A stretch of 64,000 nucleotides of DNA from Streptomyces sp. JB150. Its GTDB lineage: Bacteria > Actinomycetota > Actinomycetes > Streptomycetales > Streptomycetaceae. Positions 44,720 to 53,722 of the stretch are shown piece after piece. The DNA is taken from positions 1,471,582 to 1,535,581 of the forward strand of contig NZ_CP049780.1 in assembly GCF_011193355.1 (NCBI RefSeq), read 5' to 3'. Position 1 is the first letter of the stretch. Each line of letters opens with the position of its first letter. The notes under the pieces are model-generated. The model worked only from the letters and a program-made list of their open reading frames with translations, had not been told where the DNA came from and ran no database searches. The position numbers and the translations under genes were made by a program.

Positions 44720-45502
44720 TCAGGCCAGGTTCCGCTCCCCCGCCGCGACGGGCACGTCCAGGGTGTTCCCGGGCGGCGGGAAGGGGCAGATGAAGTGGTC
44801 GGCGAAGGCGCACGGGGGCAGCAGGGCCCGGTTGAAGTCCACCGTCGTCCGGCCGTCCGCGTCGGGCGCGCCGGGGCGCAGGAACCGGAAGCGGTGGCTG
44901 CCGTTTCCGCTGGTGGCGTCGGCGAAGACGGCCCAGAGCGAGCCGTCGGCCTCCACCGACACCTGGAGCGTGTGCTCCCGCCCGTCGAGGGTGAACGCCA
45001 GCTCCCCGGCCAGCCCCAGCCCGCGTCGGCGTCCGTCCGCGTTCTCCACCCGCACGGTGCGGTGCTCGCCGTACGGCGTGAAGCGTCCCGGCACCGACCA
45101 GCGCTGATCGTAGGGCGTGGCATCGATGCCGCGGAACCGGCGGCGGTTCTCGGCCGCCGGGTCGAAGTCGCGTACCGCCCAGGCCCCTTCGCGGACCAGT
45201 ACGACGAGCCGTCGTGCGCCGTAGCCCACCCGCGCGGCGGCGGCCGGGCCGGAGTCGGCCGCGAGCCGTACCCGGCCCTCGAAGGGCGCGCCGTCGAGGG
45301 TCAGCCCGTCGGCACGGGCGGCCGTGAGGACGACGGCGTCCCCCTCGGTGGTCCAGTTCCCGGGGATGTCCGGAAGTCGACCCTCCGGATAGTCCACGAG
45401 CCAGTGCGTGGCGTTCAGCGCGAGGACCCCGTAGGGGGCGGACACCTCCTCCAGGCGTCCCTCGTGCCACTGCTTCCACGCGTCGAACGCGTCCGTCGTC
45501 AT
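44720..45502 (-). CDS. DUF1684 family protein
   Basis: 260 residues. Family marks: [25 protein letters not shown] in family terms, [24 protein letters not shown], and the C-terminal block [12 protein letters not shown] followed by CPFPPPGN. No signal peptide or membrane segment. The fold is beta-rich; no reaction is established. ATG 45502 has AAGGA nine bases upstream. Same strand as the FAD oxidoreductase behind it, 58 bases away. Confidence 0.88.
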   Translation of the reverse strand: MTTDAFDAWKQWHEGRLEEVSAPYGVLALNATHWLVDYPEGRLPDIPGNWTTEGDAVVLTAARADGLTLDGAPFEGRVRLAADSGPAAAARVGYGARRLVVLVREGAWAVRDFDPAAENRRRFRGIDATPYDQRWSVPGRFTPYGEHRTVRVENADGRRRGLGLAGELAFTLDGREHTLQVSVEADGSLWAVFADATSGNGSHRFRFLRPGAPDADGRTTVDFNRALLPPCAFADHFICPFPPPGNTLDVPVAAGERNLA

Positions 45503-45560
45503 GCCATCCGTCCTTCCGTGCCGGGTCGTCCGACCCACGTGTGAGCACCGCGACGCGCGT

Positions 45561-47318
45561 TCACGCCGCGGCCCGGTTCGCCGAAGACCCCAGGAGCGCC
45601 AGCACCGCCCGGGCCGCCGCGTCGTTCTGCCGGAACGCCGGACCGCCGGTGTGCGGCCGGGTGAACGCGCCCGCGCCGCGCACGTCGGTGTGCGGGCCGA
45701 GGGCGAAGCGGCGCGGATGCGGCCGGCCGGACCGGTCGAGGACGCGCCCGTCGGCGGGGTCCACGCGCAACAGCCCGTCGGGGGTGGCGGCGGCCCCCTC
45801 GGCGTACAGCTCCCGCAGCAGCGGGTCCCGGGACCGCGCCACCGTCGGCTGCGGCAGCCGCGCCTCGACCAGCGCCCGCGTCTCGACGGTGAACCCGGGC
45901 ACGGTCGGGCTGGTCGCCCGGAACACCCCGTCCTCGGCGCGCACGCGCAGATCGGCCCCGGCGAACCGCAGCACGCCCGCCCGGGACAGCGCGAGCAGCT
46001 GCCGCAGCCGGGGTCCCGGCGGCCCGGAGGCGAGGTAGCTGAAGAAGCCGTGCCACCAGGTGCCGATGTCCCCGAGCCGCATCAGCTGCCCGTAGACGGA
46101 GAGCAGGGCGAGGAAGACGGCCTGGTCGGGGCTGTACGCGGGATCGTGACGCCGTCTCAGGTCGGCCTCCACATAGCGGCGCAGGCCCGCCTGGAAGGCC
46201 TCGTGCGAGTCGTACCGCACGCCGGCCAGCGGCCGGTCGAGTGCGGCGAGGTCGAGCCGGTCGGCCGGGTCGGGCACCGCGGCGGCGACGAGGGCGGCCC
46301 GCTCCGCCGGGTCGTCGGCGGCGGCGTACCGCCGCTCGAAGGCGGCCCAGCCGAGTCCGGTGCGCTCGGGGTGGGCGGTGAACAGCCGGTGGTAGTGGGC
46401 GTGGCCCAGCTCCTTCTCCACCAGCGGCCACACGTCGCGCCGGAAGTCGAAGCCGCCGGGCCGGGCGAGCAGCGCGTCGGTCTCGGCGGGGCCGAGGAAC
46501 CGGGGCAGCGGCGGCGGCGCGCCGTCCAGCCGGTAGCCGATCTTGGAGTGGTACGGCACTCCGCGCCGCGATCCGACGTACAGCACCGGCTCCCGGCCGG
46601 AGGGGATGTAGGTGTCCCCGTCGTACCGTCCGCCCCGGCCCTCGGTGAGCAGCACCATCAGGTCGACGAAGGCCAGCCCGAAACCGCGCACCAGGACCGG
46701 CTCGCCCGGCCGCAACGGGGTCAGGTCGCTGTCGGCGGTGAAGTCGGGCGGCAGGTGGACGAGGCCGTGGGCGCGGGCGTACGCGCCCAGTTCGGCCTGT
46801 TCCGGGTCGGGTTCGGCGGCGAGGTGACCGAGGGTGAGGACGACGGCGTCGGCGAGGAGCGGGCGCGGGCGGCCCGCCAGCCGGACCCGCTGGCGGCCCT
46901 CGCGCGGCCCGCAGACGCGCACGGCGCGGCAGGGGTGGTGGTGCACGGTGACGTCCGGCGGCAGGGCGGCCACGGCCCGGTCGTAGGCCCAGCGCAGATA
47001 CGAGCCCTGGACCCGGCGGCCGACGAAGGCGTCCCCGTCGAGGCCGGCCCACTGGTGCAGGGTGGGGCCCTCCCGGACGGGTCCGGCCATCCGCACGCTG
47101 GAGTCGGTGAACACGGTGACGTCCTCGGCGCGGGAGTTCATCCACAGCAGCGGTGACTGCTCGGTGCGCCAGATCCGTCCGGGGCCCGGCGGGTACGGGT
47201 CGACGAGGTGGATGTCGAGGCCCGTTCCGGGCGGCAGTTCGGCGGCGTTGGCGGCGATCCGCTCCAGGACGCCGGTCCCGCGCGGCCCCGCCCCGACGAT
47301 GACCAGGGACGCCCTCAT
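45561..47318 (-). CDS. FAD/NAD(P)-binding oxidoreductase (PF13454 type)
   Basis: 585 residues. N-terminal dinucleotide fold with VIVGAGPRGTGVLERI (GxGPxG) and DPYPPGPGRIW; a second nucleotide-binding region near residue 215 (VLVRGFGLAFVDLMVLL, GxGxA). The long C-terminal part is family-specific. These proteins resemble flavin N-oxygenases and often sit in amino-acid uptake or sulfur-compound operons, but the reaction is unknown. ATG 47318 overlaps the stop of the ABC permease (ATGA), so uptake and oxidation of one substrate may be linked. Confidence 0.85.
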   Translation of the reverse strand: MRASLVIVGAGPRGTGVLERIAANAAELPPGTGLDIHLVDPYPPGPGRIWRTEQSPLLWMNSRAEDVTVFTDSSVRMAGPVREGPTLHQWAGLDGDAFVGRRVQGSYLRWAYDRAVAALPPDVTVHHHPCRAVRVCGPREGRQRVRLAGRPRPLLADAVVLTLGHLAAEPDPEQAELGAYARAHGLVHLPPDFTADSDLTPLRPGEPVLVRGFGLAFVDLMVLLTEGRGGRYDGDTYIPSGREPVLYVGSRRGVPYHSKIGYRLDGAPPPLPRFLGPAETDALLARPGGFDFRRDVWPLVEKELGHAHYHRLFTAHPERTGLGWAAFERRYAAADDPAERAALVAAAVPDPADRLDLAALDRPLAGVRYDSHEAFQAGLRRYVEADLRRRHDPAYSPDQAVFLALLSVYGQLMRLGDIGTWWHGFFSYLASGPPGPRLRQLLALSRAGVLRFAGADLRVRAEDGVFRATSPTVPGFTVETRALVEARLPQPTVARSRDPLLRELYAEGAAATPDGLLRVDPADGRVLDRSGRPHPRRFALGPHTDVRGAGAFTRPHTGGPAFRQNDAAARAVLALLGSSANRAAA

Positions 47319-48163
47319 CGGACCCGCTCCGTACCGCGCGCGTAGCGCTTCTCGACGTAGTGCTGGCCGACGCCGAGGACCGAGGTGACGACGGTGTACC
47401 AGACGGTGGCCACCATCAGCAGCGGGATGACCTGGTAGGTCTGGTGGTAGACGAGCTGGGTCGAGTAGAGCAGGTCCTGGACGGCGATGACGCTGACGAT
47501 GGAGGTGCCCTTGAGGGTGCCGATCAGCATGTTGCCGGCGGGCGGCACGATGGAGCGCATCGCCTGCGGCAGCACGATCCGCCACCAGCGCCGCCACCGG
47601 CTCAGCCCGAGCGCCTGCGCGGCCTCGATCTGCCCGGCGCCCACCGACAGAATCCCGCCGCGCACCACCTCGGCGGCGTGCGCGGCCTCGTGCAGGGTGA
47701 GTCCGATGACGGCGACGGCGACCGGCCCGAGCAGGTCGACCGTCCGCACGCCGAGGATCTGCGGGTACAGCGCCCCGATGTTGAACCAGAGCAGCAGCTG
47801 CACCAGGATCGGGATCGAGCGGAACAGCCAGACGTATCCCCAGCTGACGGCTCTGAGCACGGGGTTCGCGGAGAGCCGGGCCGCCGCGAGGAGGGCGCCC
47901 AGCGCGAACCCGAGCACCATCACCACCGCGGTCAGCCAGAGGGTGAGCCACAGTCCGCGCAGCACCGCGGCCGAGGTGAAGTAGTCGCCGACGACGTCCC
48001 ACTGGAAGGCGTCGTTGCGCAGCACGGACTGGACGGCGAACCCGAGCAGGACGAGGACGAGGGCGGCGGCCGACCACTGTCCGTAGCGGCGCTGGGGGAC
48101 GATGCGCACGGGATCGGGTGGTGCCGAGAGCGCGGGGGCCTGGGCAAGGGTGTCCGAGGACAT
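47315..48163 (-). CDS. Polar amino-acid ABC transporter permease
   Basis: 282 residues. Helices at about residues 30-50, 72-95, 105-125, 145-165, 225-245 and the EAA loop EAAQALGLSRWRRWWRIVLPQA in family terms, the HisM/GlnP type. The usual partners (binding protein, ATPase) are absent from this window; only the FAD oxidoreductase is coupled. A promoter fits at 48241-48271. ATG 48163 preceded by GGAG. Confidence 0.92.
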   Translation of the reverse strand: MSSDTLAQAPALSAPPDPVRIVPQRRYGQWSAAALVLVLLGFAVQSVLRNDAFQWDVVGDYFTSAAVLRGLWLTLWLTAVVMVLGFALGALLAAARLSANPVLRAVSWGYVWLFRSIPILVQLLLWFNIGALYPQILGVRTVDLLGPVAVAVIGLTLHEAAHAAEVVRGGILSVGAGQIEAAQALGLSRWRRWWRIVLPQAMRSIVPPAGNMLIGTLKGTSIVSVIAVQDLLYSTQLVYHQTYQVIPLLMVATVWYTVVTSVLGVGQHYVEKRYARGTERVR

Positions 48164-48240
48164 GGGAAGGCTCCGTGACGTAGGCCAAACACGGTGACGC
48201 CTTCACACAGCGGCCAAGCCCCTCAGCACGGCCGTGATCG

Positions 48241-48271
48241 AGAGTACGGGCCGGATCTGCCGGGCTGTCAA
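48241..48271 (-). promoter_or_regulatory. Putative promoter of the permease-oxidoreductase operon
   Basis: Minus strand TTGACA (48271-48266), 19-base spacer, TACTCT (48246-48241); leader to ATG 48163 about 70 bases. The rest of 48164-48476 shows no gene; 48400-48475 is a CT-rich stretch without recognised features. Confidence 0.5.
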
Positions 48272-48476
48272 GCGGTGTCTCATTCCGGGGACCGGTTGAC
48301 GAGCCGTCCGGACACCTGTTCCACTTGGCCCATGCATTCGCAGCAGTGGCTGGTCACGCGCTCCCACATCGACTTCGGTCGCGTGTGGTCCTCTTCCTGT
48401 TGAGCCGACCCCGCTGCCTGCCTACTTTCTCCTCCTCTCTCCTCGCCTTCACGCGCGCACCCCTCCCCTCAGCAGC

Positions 48477-49757
48477 TCAACACCCGTCACAGGGGCAGCA
48501 GCAGTCGCAACTGGGACAGTCGCAGTTCTGACAGCAGCCCTCGCGCTTCTTGCGGGACCACGGCCCCTCGTACTCCTCGGCACAGCACAACTTGCAGGTG
48601 CAGCACAGCAGCCAGAACATTCCGCAGCCGGCCCAGAACCCGCGCCGTCCCCTGGGCGGCTGGGGCGCGGGCCCGCCCCCGAACCCGCCGAAGCCACCAC
48701 CGCCCCCACCGCCGTGCCCTCCTGAACCGTGGGCCGCTCCGCCGTGCGCTCCCCCGCCGGCGTACGGGCCGTGCGGGCCGCCCTGCTGCGGCGGCGTGCC
48801 GTGGGGCCCGGCCGGGTAGGGCTGCTGTGGCTGCCCGTACGGACCGGGCTGCTGCGGCGGCGTGCCGTACGGCCCCGGCTGGTGCGTCGCGCACGCGGGC
48901 GCGGTGCCGAAGGCCCGGTCCACCGAGCGGCGCAGTTCGTGCACGAGGAGCAGATGGGCCAGCCGCCCGTCGGTGAACTCCACCTCGCGCAGCGCCAGCC
49001 GGATGCCGTGCACGGCGCCGTCGGCGAGCCGCCGGGCCTCCGCGAGGGACGTCCCGGTCGCGGTGAGCGGGTTCCAGGCACCCGACGCGGCGTCGGACCA
49101 CTGGTCCTCCACGGCGTCCAGCAGGTGCGCGAGCCGTCCGAAGAGGCGTCCGGCCTCGGCCAGCGGCGCGGCGTTGCCGGGCCGTCCGGCGAGCACCGCG
49201 GTGTGCGCGAAGGCGGCGGCGGTGGCGGTCTCGGTGGGTTCGGTGACGGCGAGGAGCGGAGTGCCGGGCCCGGCCAGCGCCTCGATGCCCAGCTGCCGGT
49301 CGACGGCGTCGACGAGTACGGCGGTGTCGAAGCCGACGGCCGTCCCGGTGCGGGCGCCGGCGCGGCCCCAGCCGTCGGCGACCCGGCGCGCGGCGAGTGC
49401 CACGGGGCGGCGGGCCAGCAGCCCGTCGCCGTCGGCGACATGGTCGCGGACCTTGGCGGAGGCGAGCACCAGGGACACGGCCGCGGCGAGCCGGGCGCCC
49501 TCACCCTGCGCGACCGACGCGGTGCGCATCCCGCGCAGCGGGCACGGTCCGGCCGTACGCCGCCACCGCCCGCCCTCGCGTTCGCCCTGAGCCTCCGTCA
49601 GAACCGAGATGAGCAGCCCGTCGTAGTTGGTCACCACCCGGGCGAGCTGGCCGTGGTCCGAGCGCAGCGCGAGACACAGGCCGCACAGATGCGCCATCCA
49701 CTCGGAGGTGAGGCGTTCTCCGAGACGGTGACTGCAAGGCCTGACTATTCCGAACAC
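48477..49757 (-). CDS. DUF5685 family protein with Cys-rich tail
   Basis: 426 residues. N-terminal DUF5685 marks: FGIVRPCSHRLGERL, SEWMAHLCGLCLALRSDHGQ, VVTNYDGLL and CPLRGMR; three Cys there may bind metal. After about 280 mostly helical residues comes a Gly/Pro/Gln-rich stretch (PGPYGTPPQQ repeats, residues 300-350) and a final 50-residue tail with about 15 Cys (LLCCTCKLCC, EGCCQNCDCPSCDCCCPC). GTG 49757 has GGGGGAAG before it. Function unknown; the tail suggests metal or thiol chemistry. Confidence 0.82.
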   Translation of the reverse strand: MFGIVRPCSHRLGERLTSEWMAHLCGLCLALRSDHGQLARVVTNYDGLLISVLTEAQGEREGGRWRRTAGPCPLRGMRTASVAQGEGARLAAAVSLVLASAKVRDHVADGDGLLARRPVALAARRVADGWGRAGARTGTAVGFDTAVLVDAVDRQLGIEALAGPGTPLLAVTEPTETATAAAFAHTAVLAGRPGNAAPLAEAGRLFGRLAHLLDAVEDQWSDAASGAWNPLTATGTSLAEARRLADGAVHGIRLALREVEFTDGRLAHLLLVHELRRSVDRAFGTAPACATHQPGPYGTPPQQPGPYGQPQQPYPAGPHGTPPQQGGPHGPYAGGGAHGGAAHGSGGHGGGGGGGFGGFGGGPAPQPPRGRRGFWAGCGMFWLLCCTCKLCCAEEYEGPWSRKKREGCCQNCDCPSCDCCCPCDGC

Positions 49758-50049
49758 GACACTTCCCCCGTGGTCCGTACGACGCGGATTCGGCCGCATC
49801 GTATCGGCCACTTCGTTCACCCGTACGCACTGCCCGTCACCCGTACGCCGAGAGAAATCATATTTCACTCACAGTCAGCAGCCGCATAGGTCAAGACCCT
49901 TGGGGTATCCGGCCTCTCGACGGATTGGCTGTGCACCAGTACCGTCACAAACCCCCCGCGCGGCGTCTATCCACTTGGCGCGACATCCGCATCATGGACG
50001 ACCATGGGGATGCGGAAAGCACGAAAGACCGCTGTGAGAGGAGGCGTCC

Positions 50050-50487
50050 ATGGGATCGGTGCGCAAGGCGAGTGCGTGGCTCGGCCTCGTCGACGACAAC
50101 GATGACGAGCGCTACTACGACGACGAGACTTACGAGGGCAACGAGCCCGGGGACGCCTGGGTCACGGACCCACGGGTGAAGGTGGCCTCGGACACGGCCG
50201 AGGAGAAAGGCCGCCGGATCGGCACGGTGACCCCGGACAGTTTCCGGGACGCGCGGGCCATCGGCGAGCTGTTCCGGGACGGCGTCCCGGTGATCATGAA
50301 TCTGACGGCGATGGAGCCGGCCGACGCCAAGCGCGTCGTCGACTTCGCCGCGGGGCTCATCTTCGGGCTGCGCGGTTCGATCGAGCGGGTGTCGACCCGG
50401 GTGTTCCTGCTGACCCCCGCCCACACGGAAATCGTGAACGGCGACCCGGCGGCGCACCGCTCGGACGGTTTCTTCAACCAGAGCTGA
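50050..50487 (+). CDS. sepF: SepF-like cell-division protein
   Basis: 145 residues. An acidic, Tyr-rich N-terminal stretch ([21 protein letters not shown]) leads to the SepF domain (about residues 58-135): [26 protein letters not shown] in family terms, [28 protein letters not shown]. SepF anchors FtsZ to the membrane. Streptomycetes carry several SepF paralogues; this lies outside the division/cell-wall cluster, so it is probably an accessory copy. GAGAGGAGG precedes ATG 50050. The 292 bases upstream hold no other gene. Confidence 0.9.
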   Translation: MGSVRKASAWLGLVDDNDDERYYDDETYEGNEPGDAWVTDPRVKVASDTAEEKGRRIGTVTPDSFRDARAIGELFRDGVPVIMNLTAMEPADAKRVVDFAAGLIFGLRGSIERVSTRVFLLTPAHTEIVNGDPAAHRSDGFFNQS

Positions 50488-50531
50488 GGCAGGGCCGATC
50501 CCCCCGGCCCCGCCTCCGCTCCCCCGGCGGC

Positions 50532-51722
50532 TTACCGGAAGGCGTCCAGTCCGGTGAGCGCCTTGCCCAGCACCAGCTGGTGCATTTCGACGGTGCCCTC
50601 GTAAGTGAGCACCGATTCCAGGTTGGTCGCGTGCCGCATCACGGGATATTCGAGGGAGATCCCGTTGGCACCGAGGATCGTGCGGGCCGTACGGCAGATG
50701 TCGATGGCCTCGCGGACGTTGTTGAGCTTGCCGAAGCTGACCTGCTCGGGACGCAGGCGGCCGGCGTCCATCCGCCGCCCCAGATGGTGGGCGAGCAGAA
50801 TCCCCTTGTGCAGTTCCACCGCCATGTCGGCGAGCTTGGCCTGGGTGAGCTGGAATCCGCCCAGTGGGCGCCCGAACTGCTCCCTGGACTTCGCGTAGTC
50901 GACGGCGGTCTCGAAACAGGTGCGGGCCGCGCCCATCGCGCCCCACACGATGCCGTAGCGGGCGTGCGAAAGACAGCTGAGCGGGCCGCGCAGTCCGGTC
51001 ACCCCGGGCAGCACGGCGTCGGCGGACAGCCGTACGTCGTCCATGACCAGTTCGCTGGTGACGCTGGCCCGCAGGGACCACTTGTGCTTGATCTCGGGCG
51101 CCGAGAAACCGGGGGTGTCGGTGGGGACGGCGAAGCCGCGGATGCCCTCGTCGGTCTGCGCCCAGACCACGGCGACCCCGGCGACCGAGCCGTTGGTGAT
51201 CCACATCTTGCGGCCGTTCAGCACCCAGTCGGTGCCGTCCTTCTTGGCGTACGTCCGCATCGAGGCGGGGTCGGAGCCGTGGTCGGGCTCGGTGAGGCCG
51301 AAGCAGCCGATGACCTCGCCGGCCGCCATCCGCGGCAGCCAGGCCCGCTTCTGCTCCTCGCTGCCGTAGCGGTGGATCGCGTACATCGCGAGGGAGCCCT
51401 GGACGGAGACCAGGGAGCGGATGCCGGAGTCGGCGGCCTCCAGCTCCAGGCAGGCGAGCCCGTACTGCACGGCGCTGGCGCCCGCGCAGCCGTATCCGTC
51501 GAGGGACATGCCGAGCGCGCCGATGGCTCCCAGCTCCCGGGCCAGCTCGCGGATCTGCGGCAGCTCGCCCTTCTCGTACCACTCGGCGACGTACGGCAGC
51601 ACCCGGTCCGCCGCCCAGCCGCGCACGGTGTCGCGCACCGCCAGGTCTTCGGGCCCGAGGAGGTCGTCGAGGCCCAGCGGGTCGGCGGGGTCGAACGGGG
51701 GCAGCTTGGCGGACGTGGACAC
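50532..51722 (-). CDS. Acyl-CoA dehydrogenase, glutaryl-CoA dehydrogenase-like
   Basis: 396 residues. Family blocks: LGAIGALGMSLDGYGCAG, GCFGLTEPDHGSDPASM, WITNGSVAGVAVVWAQ, SREQFGRPLGGFQLTQAKLADM in family terms, and the C-terminal LTYEGTVEMHQLVLGKALTG, whose Glu is the catalytic base as in glutaryl-CoA dehydrogenase. FAD-dependent oxidation of a short or dicarboxylic acyl-CoA. GTG 51722 is chosen since GGAGG lies six bases before it; the earlier GTG 51728 abuts that site. A perfect operator-like dyad sits 43 bases upstream. Confidence 0.9.
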   Translation of the reverse strand: MSTSAKLPPFDPADPLGLDDLLGPEDLAVRDTVRGWAADRVLPYVAEWYEKGELPQIRELARELGAIGALGMSLDGYGCAGASAVQYGLACLELEAADSGIRSLVSVQGSLAMYAIHRYGSEEQKRAWLPRMAAGEVIGCFGLTEPDHGSDPASMRTYAKKDGTDWVLNGRKMWITNGSVAGVAVVWAQTDEGIRGFAVPTDTPGFSAPEIKHKWSLRASVTSELVMDDVRLSADAVLPGVTGLRGPLSCLSHARYGIVWGAMGAARTCFETAVDYAKSREQFGRPLGGFQLTQAKLADMAVELHKGILLAHHLGRRMDAGRLRPEQVSFGKLNNVREAIDICRTARTILGANGISLEYPVMRHATNLESVLTYEGTVEMHQLVLGKALTGLDAFR

Positions 51723-51764
51723 GGGCACCCTCCGGCGGCTCGGGAGCGGCGGCGCCAGTCGTTA

Positions 51765-51779
51765 ACTAGCGCCGCTAGT
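51765..51779. promoter_or_regulatory. Operator-like dyad upstream of the acyl-CoA dehydrogenase
   Basis: ACTAGCG-C-CGCTAGT, perfect 7-bp arms, preceded by GTTA. The shape is typical of a TetR-family site. No TetR gene is adjacent, so the regulator would act from elsewhere. Confidence 0.55.
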
Positions 51780-51859
51780 CTCGTACTCAGGGCGACGCTA
51801 CGACGCGGTCTCCCGTACGTCCAGCGCCGGCCGGCCCGCGCGTCCGGGGCCGGGGCCGC

Positions 51860-53464
51860 TCAGGCGGACACCCGGGACTCGGCCACCTCGCGCGGCGCCG
51901 GTACCTCGACCCTGGCGCCCTCCGGCTCGCAGTGCATCACCCGCGGCAGCCGCAGTGCCATCACCGCGCCGAGCAGCAGCAGTCCCGCGCTGACCAGCAG
52001 CGTCACATGCAGTCCGTGCACGAAGCAGTCCCGGGCGGCGCTGCGCAGCGCCTCGCCCGTCGCGCCGCCGAGCCGGTCCGCCACGTCGTAGGCCTCGCCC
52101 AGGGAGTGGCTCGCCGACGCCGCGGCCGGTGCGGGCACTCCGGGCACCGCGCTCAGACCTGGCGCGTAGGCCGCGTTCATCACCGTGCCGAGCAGCGCGA
52201 TGCCGATGCCCGCGCCCAGCTGGTAGGAGGTCTCGCCGATCGCGGCGGCCCCGCCGGCCTGCTCCTGCGGAGCCTCGCTGAGCATCGACTCGTACGCCCC
52301 GAAGAGGGTGGTCTCCAGGCCGAACCCGAGGAGGACGAACCCGGAGAGCATGAGTGTGGCGTTGTCCTCCCGGCCCATCGCGGTCAGCAGCACCACCGCG
52401 CCCGCCGTCAGGCAGAACCCGAACACCACCATCCGGCGCGGTCCGAACCGGCGCAGCATCCGCGCCCCGGCCAGGCCGGCCGCCATCGCCGCTATGGTCA
52501 GCGGCAGCAGCCGCAGCCCGGTCTCCAGCGGGGACAGCTCCAGCACCAGCTGGAGGTACTGCGCCGCGATCAGCTCCAGGCCGACCAGGGCGAGCATGGC
52601 GAGCACGATGCAGCCGACGGAGGTGCTGAACGCCGGGCGGGCGAACATCTTCAGGTCGACCAGCGGATACGCCCGCCGCCGCTGCCGCCGCGCGAACAGC
52701 GTCAGCAGCACCGCGCCCACCAGCAGCGGCACCAGCGTGGCCGGGCCCAGGCCCTCGCCGCCGCCGAGCCGCTTCACGCCGAGCACGGCGCCGAACAGGC
52801 CGGCCGCCGCCATCAGGGCGCCGACGACGTCCCAGGGTCCCTTGCCGTCCCCCTTGGACTCGGGCAGCAGCAGCCGCCCGACGGGCAGGCTGACCAGCAT
52901 CAGCGGGATGTTGACCAGGAAGACCGAGCCCCACCAGAAGTGCTCCAGCAGGAAGCCGCCGAGCAGCGGGCCGACAGCCGCGCCGACCGCGGCGACCGCG
53001 CTCCAGATGCCGATGGCGAGTGCGCGTTCGCGCCGGTCGGGGAAGACCTGGCGCAGGATCGACAGCGTCGCGGGCATGATCATCGCGCCGCCGACGCCGA
53101 GCAGCGCGCGGGCGACGATCAGCACCTGGGCGTCGGGGGCGAAGGCGGCCAGCGCGGAGGCCACCCCGAAGAGGGCGTATCCGAGGAGCAGGACGCGTCT
53201 GCGGCCCACCCGGTCGCCGAGCGTGCCGAACAGGATCAGCAGCGAGGCGCAGACCAGCGGGTAGGTGTCGACGATCCAGAGCAGTTCTATCGCGCCGGGT
53301 TTGATGTCCTCGGTGACGGCGGGGACCGCCACGTGCAGCACGGTGGCGTCGACGGCGACCAGCAGCAGGCTGACGCAGAGGACGACGAGGACGACCCAGC
53401 GGTTGGCACCGGCGCCGGCCGCCCGACGGCGCAGCCCGACGGCAGCCGTGGTCGTCCCGGACAT
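51860..53464 (-). CDS. MFS drug exporter, DHA2 family (14 helices)
   Basis: 534 residues. Motif A GTLGDRVGRRRVLLL after the second helix, DATVLHVAVPAV at the first helix (proton relay Asp), motif C region GAMIMPATLSILRQ, and GAAVGPLLGGFLLEHFWW in family terms. Fourteen helices can be counted. A proton-driven multidrug exporter; substrate unknown. ATG 53464 has GGGAGG seven bases upstream. Divergent from the mannosyltransferase gene across 258 bases. Confidence 0.93.
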   Translation of the reverse strand: MSGTTTAAVGLRRRAAGAGANRWVVLVVLCVSLLLVAVDATVLHVAVPAVTEDIKPGAIELLWIVDTYPLVCASLLILFGTLGDRVGRRRVLLLGYALFGVASALAAFAPDAQVLIVARALLGVGGAMIMPATLSILRQVFPDRRERALAIGIWSAVAAVGAAVGPLLGGFLLEHFWWGSVFLVNIPLMLVSLPVGRLLLPESKGDGKGPWDVVGALMAAAGLFGAVLGVKRLGGGEGLGPATLVPLLVGAVLLTLFARRQRRRAYPLVDLKMFARPAFSTSVGCIVLAMLALVGLELIAAQYLQLVLELSPLETGLRLLPLTIAAMAAGLAGARMLRRFGPRRMVVFGFCLTAGAVVLLTAMGREDNATLMLSGFVLLGFGLETTLFGAYESMLSEAPQEQAGGAAAIGETSYQLGAGIGIALLGTVMNAAYAPGLSAVPGVPAPAAASASHSLGEAYDVADRLGGATGEALRSAARDCFVHGLHVTLLVSAGLLLLGAVMALRLPRVMHCEPEGARVEVPAPREVAESRVSA

Positions 53465-53722
53465 GTACGTACCTCCCAGATGTTCCCTCGCATCGGCGGG
53501 CTCGCGGGGTGGGGACTCCCCGCGACTCGGCCGGAGGAGCGGTGGTCTCCGGCCCGCGCAACGAACGGCGAGTGACACGTCAGCGTACGCGAGACCACGG
53601 CGAGGTCGCGTGGCGGAACTCTCACCCGTCCGGCGGATCCGGTGTGGCGTGCACCACTCCTCTCACCGGGGAGTACGCCCGGCCCGGCCGTCCGGTTCAC
53701 CCGCCCGCCGATAATCGAGCCC

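Noticed and set aside
53448..53464. GTACGTAC next to the MFS start as another copy of the TetR operator
   Set aside because: Only an 8-bp palindrome without the second half of the 17-bp pattern; likely chance.
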